Part shown: in pieces, positions 1 through 4,786 of the stretch
Numbering within the stretch: the first letter of the stretch is position 1
Layout of the letters: each line of letters begins with the position of its first letter
Source of the DNA: Planctomycetaceae bacterium
GTDB lineage: Bacteria > Planctomycetota > Planctomycetia > Pirellulales > UBA1268
Assembly: GCA_947453125.1 (NCBI GenBank)
Contig: CANGGC010000251.1
Span: 1-5,129 of the forward strand
DNA length: 5,129 nucleotides
Direction of reading: 5' to 3'
The notes under the pieces: model-generated
Databases searched by the model: none
What the model was told of the DNA's origin: nothing
What the model saw: only the letters and a program-made list of their open reading frames with translations
Program-made: the position numbers and the translations under genes

Positions 1-1
1 A

Positions 2-631
2 CGCGGGGCAGGGCGGGTGCATCTGATCGACGACGAGGGGCTGTCGGTGATCTCCGACATCGACGACACGGTGAAGGTGACCGCCGTCGGCAATCGCCGC
101 GAACTGCTCGCCAACACGCTCCTGCGTGAGTTCCGCGCCGTCCCCGGCATGCCGGAGATCTACCGCGGCTGGGAAACCGACGGGGCGGTGTTTCACTATG
201 TCTCGGCGAGCCCCTGGCAACTCGCCTCCTGCCTCGATGGCTTCTTCAGCGAATGCGGCCTGCCGTCGGGCTCGATGCACCTGAAGCTCTTCCGCCTCAA
301 GGATTCGACGCCGTTGGGGAGGTTTCCCTCGCGCAAAAAATCGAAGCGGCGCGTGATCGAGCAGATCATGGCTGACTTCCCCCGCCGTCGCTTTCTCCTC
401 ATCGGCGACTCTGGCGAGCGCGACCCCGACGTCTACACAGCGGTGGCTCGGCGCAAGCCGTCCCAGGTGGCCGGCGTGGTGATCCGCCGGGTCGATGGCC
501 ATGGGAGGCCCGCCTGGAAGCTCGACCGTCGTCTCGATCGCCTCGCCCGCCGGCTCCCCCGCGGGCTCTTCCAGGTGTTTGACGAACCCGACTCGATCCG
601 TGACCTGGGCCCCGGCCGGGCCCCGGCCTGA
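2..631 (+). CDS. App1-type (DUF2183) HAD-fold phosphatase, 5' end missing
   Basis: The 3' part of a gene whose product carries the App1 phosphatase catalytic domain; yeast App1 is a Mg-dependent phosphatidate phosphatase, and the substrate of bacterial members is unclear. The frame is open to the left edge, and the conserved domain starts only a few residues in, so the N-terminal part lies outside the window; the GTG at 17 is probably an internal valine. Counting that codon as residue 1, the HAD motifs are: motif I, DIDDT at 14-18 (nucleophile D14, general acid D16); motif II, YVSASPW at 61-67; a lysine-rich SRKKSKRR stretch at 105-112 that would supply the motif III lysine; and motif IV, LIGDSGERDPDVY at 128-140. 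The last 15 or so residues are Pro/Gly/Arg-rich and seem dispensable. It converges on the co-chaperonin gene with 32 bases between the stops. The family call is firm; the substrate is not known. Confidence 0.86.
   Translation, partial: RGAGRVHLIDDEGLSVISDIDDTVKVTAVGNRRELLANTLLREFRAVPGMPEIYRGWETDGAVFHYVSASPWQLASCLDGFFSECGLPSGSMHLKLFRLKDSTPLGRFPSRKKSKRRVIEQIMADFPRRRFLLIGDSGERDPDVYTAVARRKPSQVAGVVIRRVDGHGRPAWKLDRRLDRLARRLPRGLFQVFDEPDSIRDLGPGRAPA
607..628 (+). repeat. Tandem GC-only 11-bp repeat with hairpin at the end of the phosphatase gene
   Basis: Two perfect head-to-tail copies of GGGCCCCGGCC lie at 607-617 and 618-628, directly before the TGA stop. GGGCCC at 607-612 and 618-623 can pair as a 6-bp all-GC stem around a 5-base loop. 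It stands at the junction of two convergent genes and could stop transcripts in either direction, but there is no T-run on either side, so it is not a classical intrinsic terminator. It encodes the last residues of the protein (Gly-Pro-Gly-Arg-Ala-Pro-Ala). Confidence 0.55.
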
Positions 632-663
632 GTGGAGCGCGGGATACGCCCTCCCTCAACCGC

Positions 664-1023
664 TCAGTCGCCGCCAGCTTCCGGAGCGTCGTCCCCCTTG
701 TCGTTCGGCCCGCGCCGGGTGGGACGCCGGGCATCGTGGCGGCGGAAGACGGCCACCACATCCTCGATCGGCACGACGTAAAGGAGGTTGTCCTGCTCGA
801 AGTCGACCGGGATCGAGTTCTTGGGGTGGAAGAGGACCTTGTCATACTTCTCGATCGGGAAGTCGGCGTCGCGTTCCACCTGCAGGCTCACCTCGACGAC
901 GCGCCCCGTGATCGTGGGGATTTCCGCCTGGTCGGGGAGAACGATCCCCCCGCGCGTCTTGTGGCGGCTCTCGTCCTTGCGGATGAGAACCCGCATTCCC
1001 AGCGGCTCGACAAAATCGTCCAC
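664..1023 (-). CDS. GroES/Cpn10-family co-chaperonin
   Basis: Product of 119 residues, related to GroES, the heptameric lid that closes the GroEL folding chamber in the cytoplasm. Visible family features: an N-terminal strand 'VEPLGMRVLIRKDE' (5-18), the mobile loop ending in GGIVLP (25-30) that contacts GroEL, and a TGRVVEVS strand (39-46). A KYDKVLFHPKNSIPV segment (59-73) matches the canonical 'GDxVLFxKYxGTEI' region, followed by LLYVVPIEDVVAVF (80-93), equivalent to the usual 'YLILREDDILAVL'. The barrel ends near residue 95; a polar, charged tail of about 24 residues follows, which ordinary GroES of about 95 residues lacks. I chose the GTG at 1023 because GGAGG at 1029-1033 sits 5 bases before it; the in-frame GTG at 1029 overlaps that site. 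No groEL is adjacent, so it may be a divergent second copy and no symbol is given. No CIRCE element is seen. Confidence 0.85.
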   Translation of the reverse strand: MDDFVEPLGMRVLIRKDESRHKTRGGIVLPDQAEIPTITGRVVEVSLQVERDADFPIEKYDKVLFHPKNSIPVDFEQDNLLYVVPIEDVVAVFRRHDARRPTRRGPNDKGDDAPEAGGD

Positions 1024-1028
1024 GCTCA

Positions 1029-1033
1029 CCTCC
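1029..1033 (-). promoter_or_regulatory. Shine-Dalgarno site of the co-chaperonin gene
   Basis: GGAGG on the minus strand, within a longer match GGAGGTG, lies 5 bases before the GTG at 1023. It overlaps the in-frame GTG at 1029, which therefore cannot be a normally spaced start. This shortens the protein by two residues relative to the longest reading. Confidence 0.7.
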
Positions 1034-1035
1034 GC

Positions 1036-1053
1036 CCCCGACTGCCGTCGGGG
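1036..1053 (-). promoter_or_regulatory. Perfect 7-bp hairpin touching the co-chaperonin ribosome-binding site
   Basis: CCCCGAC and GTCGGGG form a perfect 7-bp stem around a 4-base loop. On the co-chaperonin transcript its 3' edge is 2 bases from the Shine-Dalgarno GGAGG. It shares bases 1051-1053 with the next hairpin upstream, so the two cannot both form completely. A role in translation control is inference; GC-rich spacers often give such stems by chance. Confidence 0.45.
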
Positions 1054-1071
1054 CTCCTCGATCGAGGGCCC
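1051..1071 (-). promoter_or_regulatory. Stem-loop in the yraN to co-chaperonin spacer
   Basis: The core CCTCGATCGAGG (1056-1067) is a perfect palindrome. GGGC at 1051-1054 and GCCC at 1068-1071 extend it to an 8-bp stem with one bulged base (1055) and a GATC loop. It could be a processing or attenuation site between cistrons, or one half of an alternative fold with the 1036-1053 hairpin. No T-run follows on the minus strand, so it is not a standard terminator. Confidence 0.4.
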
Positions 1072-1179
1072 TCAGACACCCCAACCGACGGGCGGGGGAT
1101 GCCGTGATCGATGTTGTACGTCCCTCCCCGGCGGCAAGCCACTCCCGGGCAGATCGCCCGCCCGCGAGGCGCCAAAGAC

Positions 1180-1584
1180 TCACGGGCTCTCGAAAGCATT
1201 TTCGAAGTGCTCGACGATCGGCCCCGCCCCGTCGGCCCCGAAGATCACCGTGACCACGTCGATCCGCACCTGGCAATCCTGGAGGCGGTGCCGGCGAATG
1301 TAGGCGTTGGCGAGCTCCGCGATCCGCCGCTGCTTCACCGGCCCGACCGTCTCAGCCGGGTGGCCGTGGCGCGTGTCGGAGCGGCTACGGACCTCGACGA
1401 ACACCACGGTGCGTCCGTCGAGGGCGACGATGTCGATGTCGCCACTCAGCACCCGCTCGCGGCGCCCGATGATGCGATAGCCGAGCCTCTGGAGGTGCTT
1501 GGCGGCGAAATCCTCCCCCGCCCGACCGAGCGCATCGCGGTCGTCGGGTCCGCCACCGCGAAGCTTGGGGTCGCGCCGGTACAT
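1180..1584 (-). CDS. yraN: UPF0102 / YraN-family nuclease-fold protein
   Basis: Product of 134 residues, close to the family's usual 115-135. YraN proteins have a restriction-endonuclease-like (Holliday-junction-resolvase-like) fold, but their cellular role is not settled. Landmarks: LGRAGEDFAAKHLQRLGYRII at 19-39 with E24; then SGDIDIVALDG at 47-57, giving D49 and D51; then VVFVEVRSRS at 60-69, giving E64 and R66 in the place of the ExK of related nucleases. Arginine is also seen there in other members such as the E. coli protein. VRIDVVTV at 106-113 is the last conserved strand. The start was set at ATG 1584 because GGAGG at 1591-1595 is 6 bases upstream; a longer reading from GTG 1602 would begin before that site. 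It lies 69 bases downstream of rplS, a common position for yraN, often with rnhB between, which is absent here. It is probably cotranscribed with rplS. Confidence 0.92.
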   Translation of the reverse strand: MYRRDPKLRGGGPDDRDALGRAGEDFAAKHLQRLGYRIIGRRERVLSGDIDIVALDGRTVVFVEVRSRSDTRHGHPAETVGPVKQRRIAELANAYIRRHRLQDCQVRIDVVTVIFGADGAGPIVEHFENAFESP

Positions 1585-1590
1585 CGGCCC

Positions 1591-1595
1591 CCTCC
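1591..1595 (-). promoter_or_regulatory. Shine-Dalgarno site that fixes the yraN start
   Basis: GGAGG on the minus strand is followed by GGGCCG and then ATG at 1584, a spacing of 6 bases. This favours the ATG over the GTG at 1602, for which I see no ribosome-binding site. Confidence 0.7.
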
Positions 1596-1611
1596 ACACC
1601 ACTGCGGAACG

Positions 1612-1629
1612 GTATCCACGGGATCCACA
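1612..1629 (+). repeat. Two adjacent DnaA-box-like 9-mers
   Basis: GTATCCACG (1612-1620) is followed directly by GGATCCACA (1621-1629). Each matches the E. coli DnaA-box consensus TTATCCACA at 7 of 9 positions, and they share the direct repeat ATCCAC. They lie in the short spacer between rplS and yraN. Two mismatches each make DnaA binding uncertain, and no origin hallmark (AT-rich unwinding region, dnaA gene) is nearby. Confidence 0.25.
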
Positions 1630-1653
1630 GGTGAAGGGAGCGAGGTAACCCGA

Positions 1654-2076
1654 TCAGGCCTTCGCGGCCTTCTTCGCGGCCGCCTTCGCAGCAGCCTTCT
1701 TGGCAGCGCCAGCGGCCAGAGCGACTTCGTCGCGCTTCTCGCGGAGACGCACTGCCTTGCCGACGCGGTCACGGAGGTAGTAGAGCTTGGCACGGCGCGA
1801 GACGCCCGACCGCTTCACATCGACCTTGGCGATCTTCGGTGAGTGAAGAGGAAACTTCCGCTCCACCCCTTCGCCGCCGACGATCCGCCGGACGGTGAAC
1901 ATCTCCCGGCTGCCGGTGCCGCTGCGGGCAATGACGACGCCGTTGAAGATCTGAACCCGCTCCTTCTCGCCTTCGAGAATGCGGGTGTGGACATCGACGG
2001 TGTCGCCGATGGCGAACTGCGGGACTTCCGACTTGAGGCTCGAGGCCTCGACGAGGGAAAGGGTCTTCTGGCTCAC
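1654..2076 (-). CDS. rplS: 50S ribosomal protein L19
   Basis: Product of 140 residues. L19 sits at the interface of the 30S and 50S subunits. The core is unmistakable: FAIGDTVDVHTRILEG (21-36), RVQIFNGVVIARSGTG (40-55), FTVRRIVGGEGVERKFPLHSP (60-80), and SRRAKLYYLRDRVGKAVR (93-110). Ordinary L19 ends near residue 115; here a tail of about 23 residues built from Ala and Lys follows, ending KAAAKKAAKA. Such Lys/Ala tails occur on ribosomal proteins of high-GC bacteria and probably contact RNA, which is inference. The start is GTG at 2076, and its first four bases GTGA contain the TGA stop of trmD. AAGGAG at 2083-2088, inside trmD, gives a spacing of 6. Expression is therefore probably coupled to trmD, with the strong site allowing extra independent initiation. 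Confidence 0.97.
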   Translation of the reverse strand: MSQKTLSLVEASSLKSEVPQFAIGDTVDVHTRILEGEKERVQIFNGVVIARSGTGSREMFTVRRIVGGEGVERKFPLHSPKIAKVDVKRSGVSRRAKLYYLRDRVGKAVRLREKRDEVALAAGAAKKAAAKAAAKKAAKA

Positions 2077-2897
2077 GGCACGCTCCTTGGTGTGGTTTCG
2101 ATGGCCCGGGCTGTCAGCTCCGGAGCCTTCTTGGATGGGACTGGGGATTGGTTCATGGATGGCTCACCGGGGCGGTCCGACGGGCCGGCGTCACGGCGGC
2201 GCGTGGCGACGATCGCCTGCTCATAGCGCCACTTCGCGATCTTGCCGTGGTCCCCCGACAGTAACACGTCGGGGACACCCATGCCGCGAAACTCACGCGG
2301 GCGGGTGTACTGGGGCCCCTCGACGAGCCGGCCGGGGTTGGAGAAGGAATCCTGACGGGCGCTCTCCTCGTCGCCAAGCACGCCGGGAACGAGGCGGCAG
2401 ACGGCTTCAACGACGACCATCGCCGCCACTTCCCCTCCGGAGAGGACAAAGTCGCCGACGGAGAGTTCTTCCGCCCCCAGGGCCGTGCGGACGCGGGCGT
2501 CGAAGCCCTCGTACCGGCCACAGACGAGGATGATCCGCTCCCGACGGGAGAGCTCCTCGACCACTTCCTGGGTGAGCCGCCGTCCCCCGGGCGTGAGCAG
2601 GATCACCGGGGCTGCGGCCCGCTCAGCCGGCGCACCGACATCGGCACTGAATGCGGCCTGGAGGCCATCAGCGACGACATGCTCGGCGCAGGCGACCACC
2701 GGGCCTGGCATGAGGAGCATCCCCGGACCACCCCCGAAGGGACGGTCATCAACCTGCCGGTGAATCCCCTCGGCGAAGTCGCGGATGTTCGTCACCCGAA
2801 TGTCCAGGAGGCCAGAGGCGCGGGCGGCCCCAAGCAGACTTCCGTCGAGGAAGCCGGTGAACATCTCGGGAAAGAGGGTGAGGATGTCGATGCGCAT
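2073..2897 (-). CDS. trmD: tRNA (guanine-37-N1)-methyltransferase TrmD
   Basis: Product of 274 residues. TrmD uses S-adenosylmethionine to methylate N1 of G37 next to the anticodon, preventing +1 frameshifts; it works in the cytoplasm as a homodimer. Visible: the N-terminal MRIDILTLFPEMF, the loop DDRPFGGGPGMLLMPGPV (50-67), and the trefoil-knot SAM site ILVCGRYEGFDARV (123-136) with ELSVGDFVLSGGE (144-156). PGVLGDEESARQDSF (171-185) follows; D183 matches the catalytic base D169 of the E. coli enzyme. The C-terminal domain holds EGPQYTRP (193-200) and GDHGKIAKWRYEQA (215-228). The frame stays open up to ATG 2984, but the family begins at MRIDIL, so ATG 2897 is chosen although no clear Shine-Dalgarno site precedes it. 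The last 39 or so residues are a Pro/Ser/Thr/Arg-rich extension that carries the frame into the rplS start. rimM, usually upstream, is absent. Confidence 0.96.
   Translation of the reverse strand: MRIDILTLFPEMFTGFLDGSLLGAARASGLLDIRVTNIRDFAEGIHRQVDDRPFGGGPGMLLMPGPVVACAEHVVADGLQAAFSADVGAPAERAAAPVILLTPGGRRLTQEVVEELSRRERIILVCGRYEGFDARVRTALGAEELSVGDFVLSGGEVAAMVVVEAVCRLVPGVLGDEESARQDSFSNPGRLVEGPQYTRPREFRGMGVPDVLLSGDHGKIAKWRYEQAIVATRRRDAGPSDRPGEPSMNQSPVPSKKAPELTARAIETTPRSVP
2083..2088 (-). promoter_or_regulatory. Strong Shine-Dalgarno site of rplS inside trmD
   Basis: AAGGAG on the minus strand stands 6 bases before the GTG start of rplS and within the last codons of trmD. It is the best ribosome-binding site in the operon. 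That fits the need for much more L19 than TrmD from one message. Confidence 0.75.
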
Positions 2898-2909
2898 GAC
2901 GAAAGACTC

Positions 2910-2945
2910 GTGCCCGCGTGACGGCACCACCGGGAGGGCACCCGG
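2910..2945 (-). promoter_or_regulatory. Two tandem hairpins in front of trmD
   Basis: GTGCC (2910-2914) pairs with GGCAC (2923-2927) around 8 bases; CCGGG (2930-2934) pairs with CCCGG (2941-2945) around 6 bases. The first ends 12 bases before the trmD ATG, where a ribosome-binding site would be expected and none is clear. They may hold trmD translation below that of the flanking ribosomal genes, as is known by other means in the E. coli trmD operon. Stems of 5 bp in GC-rich DNA are weak evidence. Confidence 0.35.
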
Positions 2946-3067
2946 AATGGACCGCCCGCGGAACGGAACCGCCACGCCCTTCATCGGCCCCCGAAGCCCC
3001 GAAAGTGGAGGCTCTGGAGGGAGACCCTGAACGTGAACGGACCATCCGAGGCTGTCCCGCTGTGGGA

Positions 3068-3490
3068 TCAGCCTTCTGCGGCGGGGGCCTCGGCGGCCGG
3101 TTCAGCGGCAGCCTCAGCAACGGGGGCCGCGGCTGCGGCCGGGGCCTTCACTTCGGGAACGAACACCGGGGCTCCGGCGTCGGGAACGATCCGCGGGAGC
3201 TTGAGCTTGGCACGGGCCAACTCCATCTCCTTGACGCGAGTTCCCTTGGCGCCGTACTTCTTGATCAGCACGCGGACGGCATCGCTCGGCTTGGCGCCGA
3301 CCGACAGCCAATACTCGAGCCGAGCGTTGTCGAGCGTGACCCGGGCATCCGTGTCGGGCACGGCGGTGTCGTACGTGCCGAGTTCTTCGATCACGCGGCC
3401 GTCGCGCGGGCTCCGCCTGTCGGTCGCGCAAATACGATAATAGGCGCGGTTCTTTCGACCCATCCGCTTCATCCGAATCGCCACTGCCAC
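3068..3490 (-). CDS. rpsP: 30S ribosomal protein S16
   Basis: Product of 140 residues. S16 is an assembly protein of the 30S subunit body. The family core is clear: MAVAIRMKRMGRKNRAYYRI (1-20), ATDRRSPRDGRVIEELGTYD (22-41), and LDNARLEYWLSVGAKPSDAVRVLIKK (53-78). S16 usually ends at about 80-90 residues; here about 50 more follow. These are a charged segment to about residue 100 and then an Ala/Pro/Glu-rich acidic tail (about 113-140) without regular structure. The GTG at 3490 is chosen because translation from it gives the family's exact N terminus and GGAG at 3500-3503 lies 9 bases upstream. The frame is open further upstream to 4018, but that part is antisense to the deacetylase gene and the spacer. 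This is the first gene of the ribosomal operon; 170 bases separate it from trmD, too short for rimM. Confidence 0.97.
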   Translation of the reverse strand: MAVAIRMKRMGRKNRAYYRICATDRRSPRDGRVIEELGTYDTAVPDTDARVTLDNARLEYWLSVGAKPSDAVRVLIKKYGAKGTRVKEMELARAKLKLPRIVPDAGAPVFVPEVKAPAAAAAPVAEAAAEPAAEAPAAEG

Positions 3491-3499
3491 GGTCGCAAT

Positions 3500-3505
3500 C
3501 TCCGT
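3500..3505 (-). promoter_or_regulatory. Shine-Dalgarno site of rpsP
   Basis: ACGGAG on the minus strand, with GGAG ending 9 bases before the GTG at 3490. It supports a GTG start over any of the upstream in-frame starts. Confidence 0.65.
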
Positions 3506-3531
3506 TGGATCTGTATTCTTCCGGGCCTTGC

Positions 3532-3559
3532 AGTGTATCGCGGCGCCGCCGGAACCCAA
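3532..3559 (-). promoter_or_regulatory. Candidate sigma-70 promoter of the rpsP operon
   Basis: On the minus strand TTGGGT (3554-3559) and TACACT (3532-3537) are 16 bases apart, matching the -35 and -10 consensus at 3 of 6 and 4 of 6 positions. Transcription would begin about 35 bases before the rpsP GTG. The spacer contains the GC palindrome CGGCGCCG (3541-3548). The match is modest; position in the divergent spacer is the main support. Confidence 0.3.
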
Positions 3560-3619
3560 GACCATCTCTCCACGGGGCTGTTTTCCGGCAAATTTCACCC
3601 TTTCCCGCTCCGCCCAGCT

Positions 3620-3647
3620 CCCCCATCCCCCCCTGCACCCCGTCCCC
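3620..3647 (-). promoter_or_regulatory. Putative G-quadruplex motif between rpsP and the deacetylase gene
   Basis: On the minus strand four G-runs of 4, 4, 7 and 5 bases are separated by short loops AC, TGCA and AT; the plus strand shows the matching C-runs at 3620-3624, 3627-3633, 3638-3641 and 3644-3647. Runs of four with loops of 2, 4 and 2 meet strict four-tetrad criteria. It lies 129 bases before the rpsP start and 80 before the deacetylase start. That it folds or regulates either gene is inference. Confidence 0.55.
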
Positions 3648-3727
3648 GGCGGGCCATCGGCTCCCCACGGCGGGCCGGTCGGGGCTAGGATCGGCCCGGC
3701 ATCCCTTTCCCTCACCCGTCGGGGCCC

Positions 3728-4669
3728 ATGCCGATGACTGGCCTCGTTTCCGACCCCGCCGCGCTCCTCCATGACACCGGCCCCGGGCACCCGGAGTGTC
3801 CCCGACGGGTGACGGCAATCCTCGATCGGCTCGAGGCCGACGGCCTCCTTGGGCGCTGCGTCGCGCTCGGGTCGCGACCGATCACTGACGCCGAGCTCCT
3901 TCGCGTCCACACGCCGGATTACTTGAGGATCGTGGCGGAAGATGTCGCCGACGGGCTCGTCGTCCTCTCCACCGGCGACACGGCGATCACGGGGGAAGCG
4001 TCGCTCGACGCGGCCCACCGCGCCGCCGGGGGGCTCCTAATCGCAGTCGATGCGGTCTGCACCGGCCGCGTGGAGAACGCCTTCGCGGTCGTCCGTCCCC
4101 CAGGCCACCATGCCACGCCGTCGAAGGGGATGGGATTCTGCCTGTTCAACAACGTGGCGCTCGCGGCCCGTCACGCTCAAAGTATCCACGGCCTCGAGCG
4201 CGTGCTGATCGTCGACTGGGATGTCCATCACGGCAATGGCACGCAAGATACGTTTTATGAGGATGCAAGCGTCCTCTTCTTCGACACGCATCAGTCTCCC
4301 CTCTACCCCGGCTCCGGGCATGGCGACGAGACCGGCCGCGGCGCGGGGGAGGGCTTCACGATCAACTGCCCCTTCCCGGCCGGCGCCGGGCGGAGGGAGA
4401 TCGTCGGCGCCTTCCGAGAGCGCCTCGTGCCGGCGGCCGACCGCTTCCGGCCGCAGCTTGTCCTCGTGTCGGCCGGCTTCGACTCACGCGACGGCGATCC
4501 CCTCGGCCGGTTCACCCTCACCGATGCCGACTTCGCCGAGCTCACCGGCATCGTCCGGGAGATCGCCGATCGGCATGCCGGAGGGCGGATCGTGTCGACG
4601 CTCGAGGGGGGCTACGCCCCGGCCGGGCTCGCTTCGGCCGCCGCGGCCCACGTCAACGCGCTGCTGTGA
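3728..4669 (+). CDS. Histone-deacetylase-superfamily (AcuC/HDLP-like) Zn-dependent deacetylase
   Basis: Product of 313 residues, a complete single-domain arginase/deacetylase-fold enzyme that removes acetyl groups from amines. Bacterial members act on acetyl-lysine in proteins such as acetyl-CoA synthetase (AcuC) or on acetylpolyamines (AphA type). All landmarks are present: HPECPRRV (21-28), the H127-H128 pair in RPPGHHA, GFCLFNN (136-142), and zinc ligands D165 and H167 in DWDVHHGNGTQ. The third ligand is D252 in SAGFDSRDGDPLG, and the transition-state Tyr is Y296 in LEGGY. Length and motifs resemble bacterial HDLP-like enzymes. ATG 3728 is used; ATG 3734 is a near alternative, and neither has a clear Shine-Dalgarno site. 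The gene is divergent from rpsP and has no same-strand neighbour close enough for an operon. No acetyl-CoA synthetase or polyamine gene is next to it, so protein and polyamine substrates cannot be told apart. Confidence 0.94.
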   Translation: MPMTGLVSDPAALLHDTGPGHPECPRRVTAILDRLEADGLLGRCVALGSRPITDAELLRVHTPDYLRIVAEDVADGLVVLSTGDTAITGEASLDAAHRAAGGLLIAVDAVCTGRVENAFAVVRPPGHHATPSKGMGFCLFNNVALAARHAQSIHGLERVLIVDWDVHHGNGTQDTFYEDASVLFFDTHQSPLYPGSGHGDETGRGAGEGFTINCPFPAGAGRREIVGAFRERLVPAADRFRPQLVLVSAGFDSRDGDPLGRFTLTDADFAELTGIVREIADRHAGGRIVSTLEGGYAPAGLASAAAAHVNALL

Positions 4670-4763
4670 CCCGATTCCCCCAAGGCCCCGGCAACCTCTC
4701 GAACTCCGAAAACCCCCAATCTCCCCGGATCGAAAAGCCTGGCTTGCGGGGCTGAAAGCGTTG

Positions 4764-4769
4764 TAAAAT
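4764..4769 (+). promoter_or_regulatory. Candidate -10 element for the BMP-family gene
   Basis: TAAAAT matches TATAAT at 5 of 6 positions and lies in the only AT-rich island (about 4761-4780) of this GC-rich spacer. There is no good -35: TTGCGG at 4744-4749 is only 14 bases away, and the 18-base position reads TGGCTT. It would give a leader of about 75 bases before the ATG at 4852. The element is plausible but unproven. Confidence 0.3.
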
Positions 4770-4786
4770 GGCTAAAAAAGGCCTCA

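Noticed and set aside
632..663. Intrinsic terminator between the convergent phosphatase and co-chaperonin genes.
   Set aside because: The 32-base gap has no stem followed by a T-run; the only strong stem is inside the phosphatase coding end.
1030..1179. CIRCE heat-shock operator upstream of the co-chaperonin.
   Set aside because: No TTAGCACTC / GAGTGCTAA inverted repeat or close variant is present; the hairpins there have other sequences.
842..1276. Minus-strand open frame of 144 codons bridging yraN and the co-chaperonin.
   Set aside because: It overlaps both genes in another frame, is rich in Arg and Gly, and has no family features.
1111..1842. Plus-strand open frame of 243 codons across yraN and rplS.
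   Set aside because: It is antisense to two firmly recognised genes; open shadow frames of this length are normal in GC-rich DNA, and the product has no recognisable domain.
2898..2984. N-terminal extension of TrmD from ATG 2984.
   Set aside because: The family begins at MRIDILTLFPEM; the extra 29 residues match nothing and would be encoded by the hairpin region. It remains possible only because ATG 2897 lacks a clear ribosome-binding site.
2918..3688. Plus-strand open frame of 256 codons across rpsP and the spacer.
   Set aside because: It is antisense to S16 and its composition is low-complexity; no motif or ribosome-binding site was seen.
3491..4018. Open frame continuing upstream of S16, which would give a 316-residue fusion protein.
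   Set aside because: The added part is antisense to the deacetylase gene and the spacer, is low-complexity Arg/Gly/Pro, and the S16 family N terminus with a ribosome-binding site begins at 3490.
4735..4745. Palindrome AAGCCTGGCTT before the BMP gene as an operator or terminator.
   Set aside because: It is only 11 bases, a hairpin would have a loop of about three bases, and no T-run follows.
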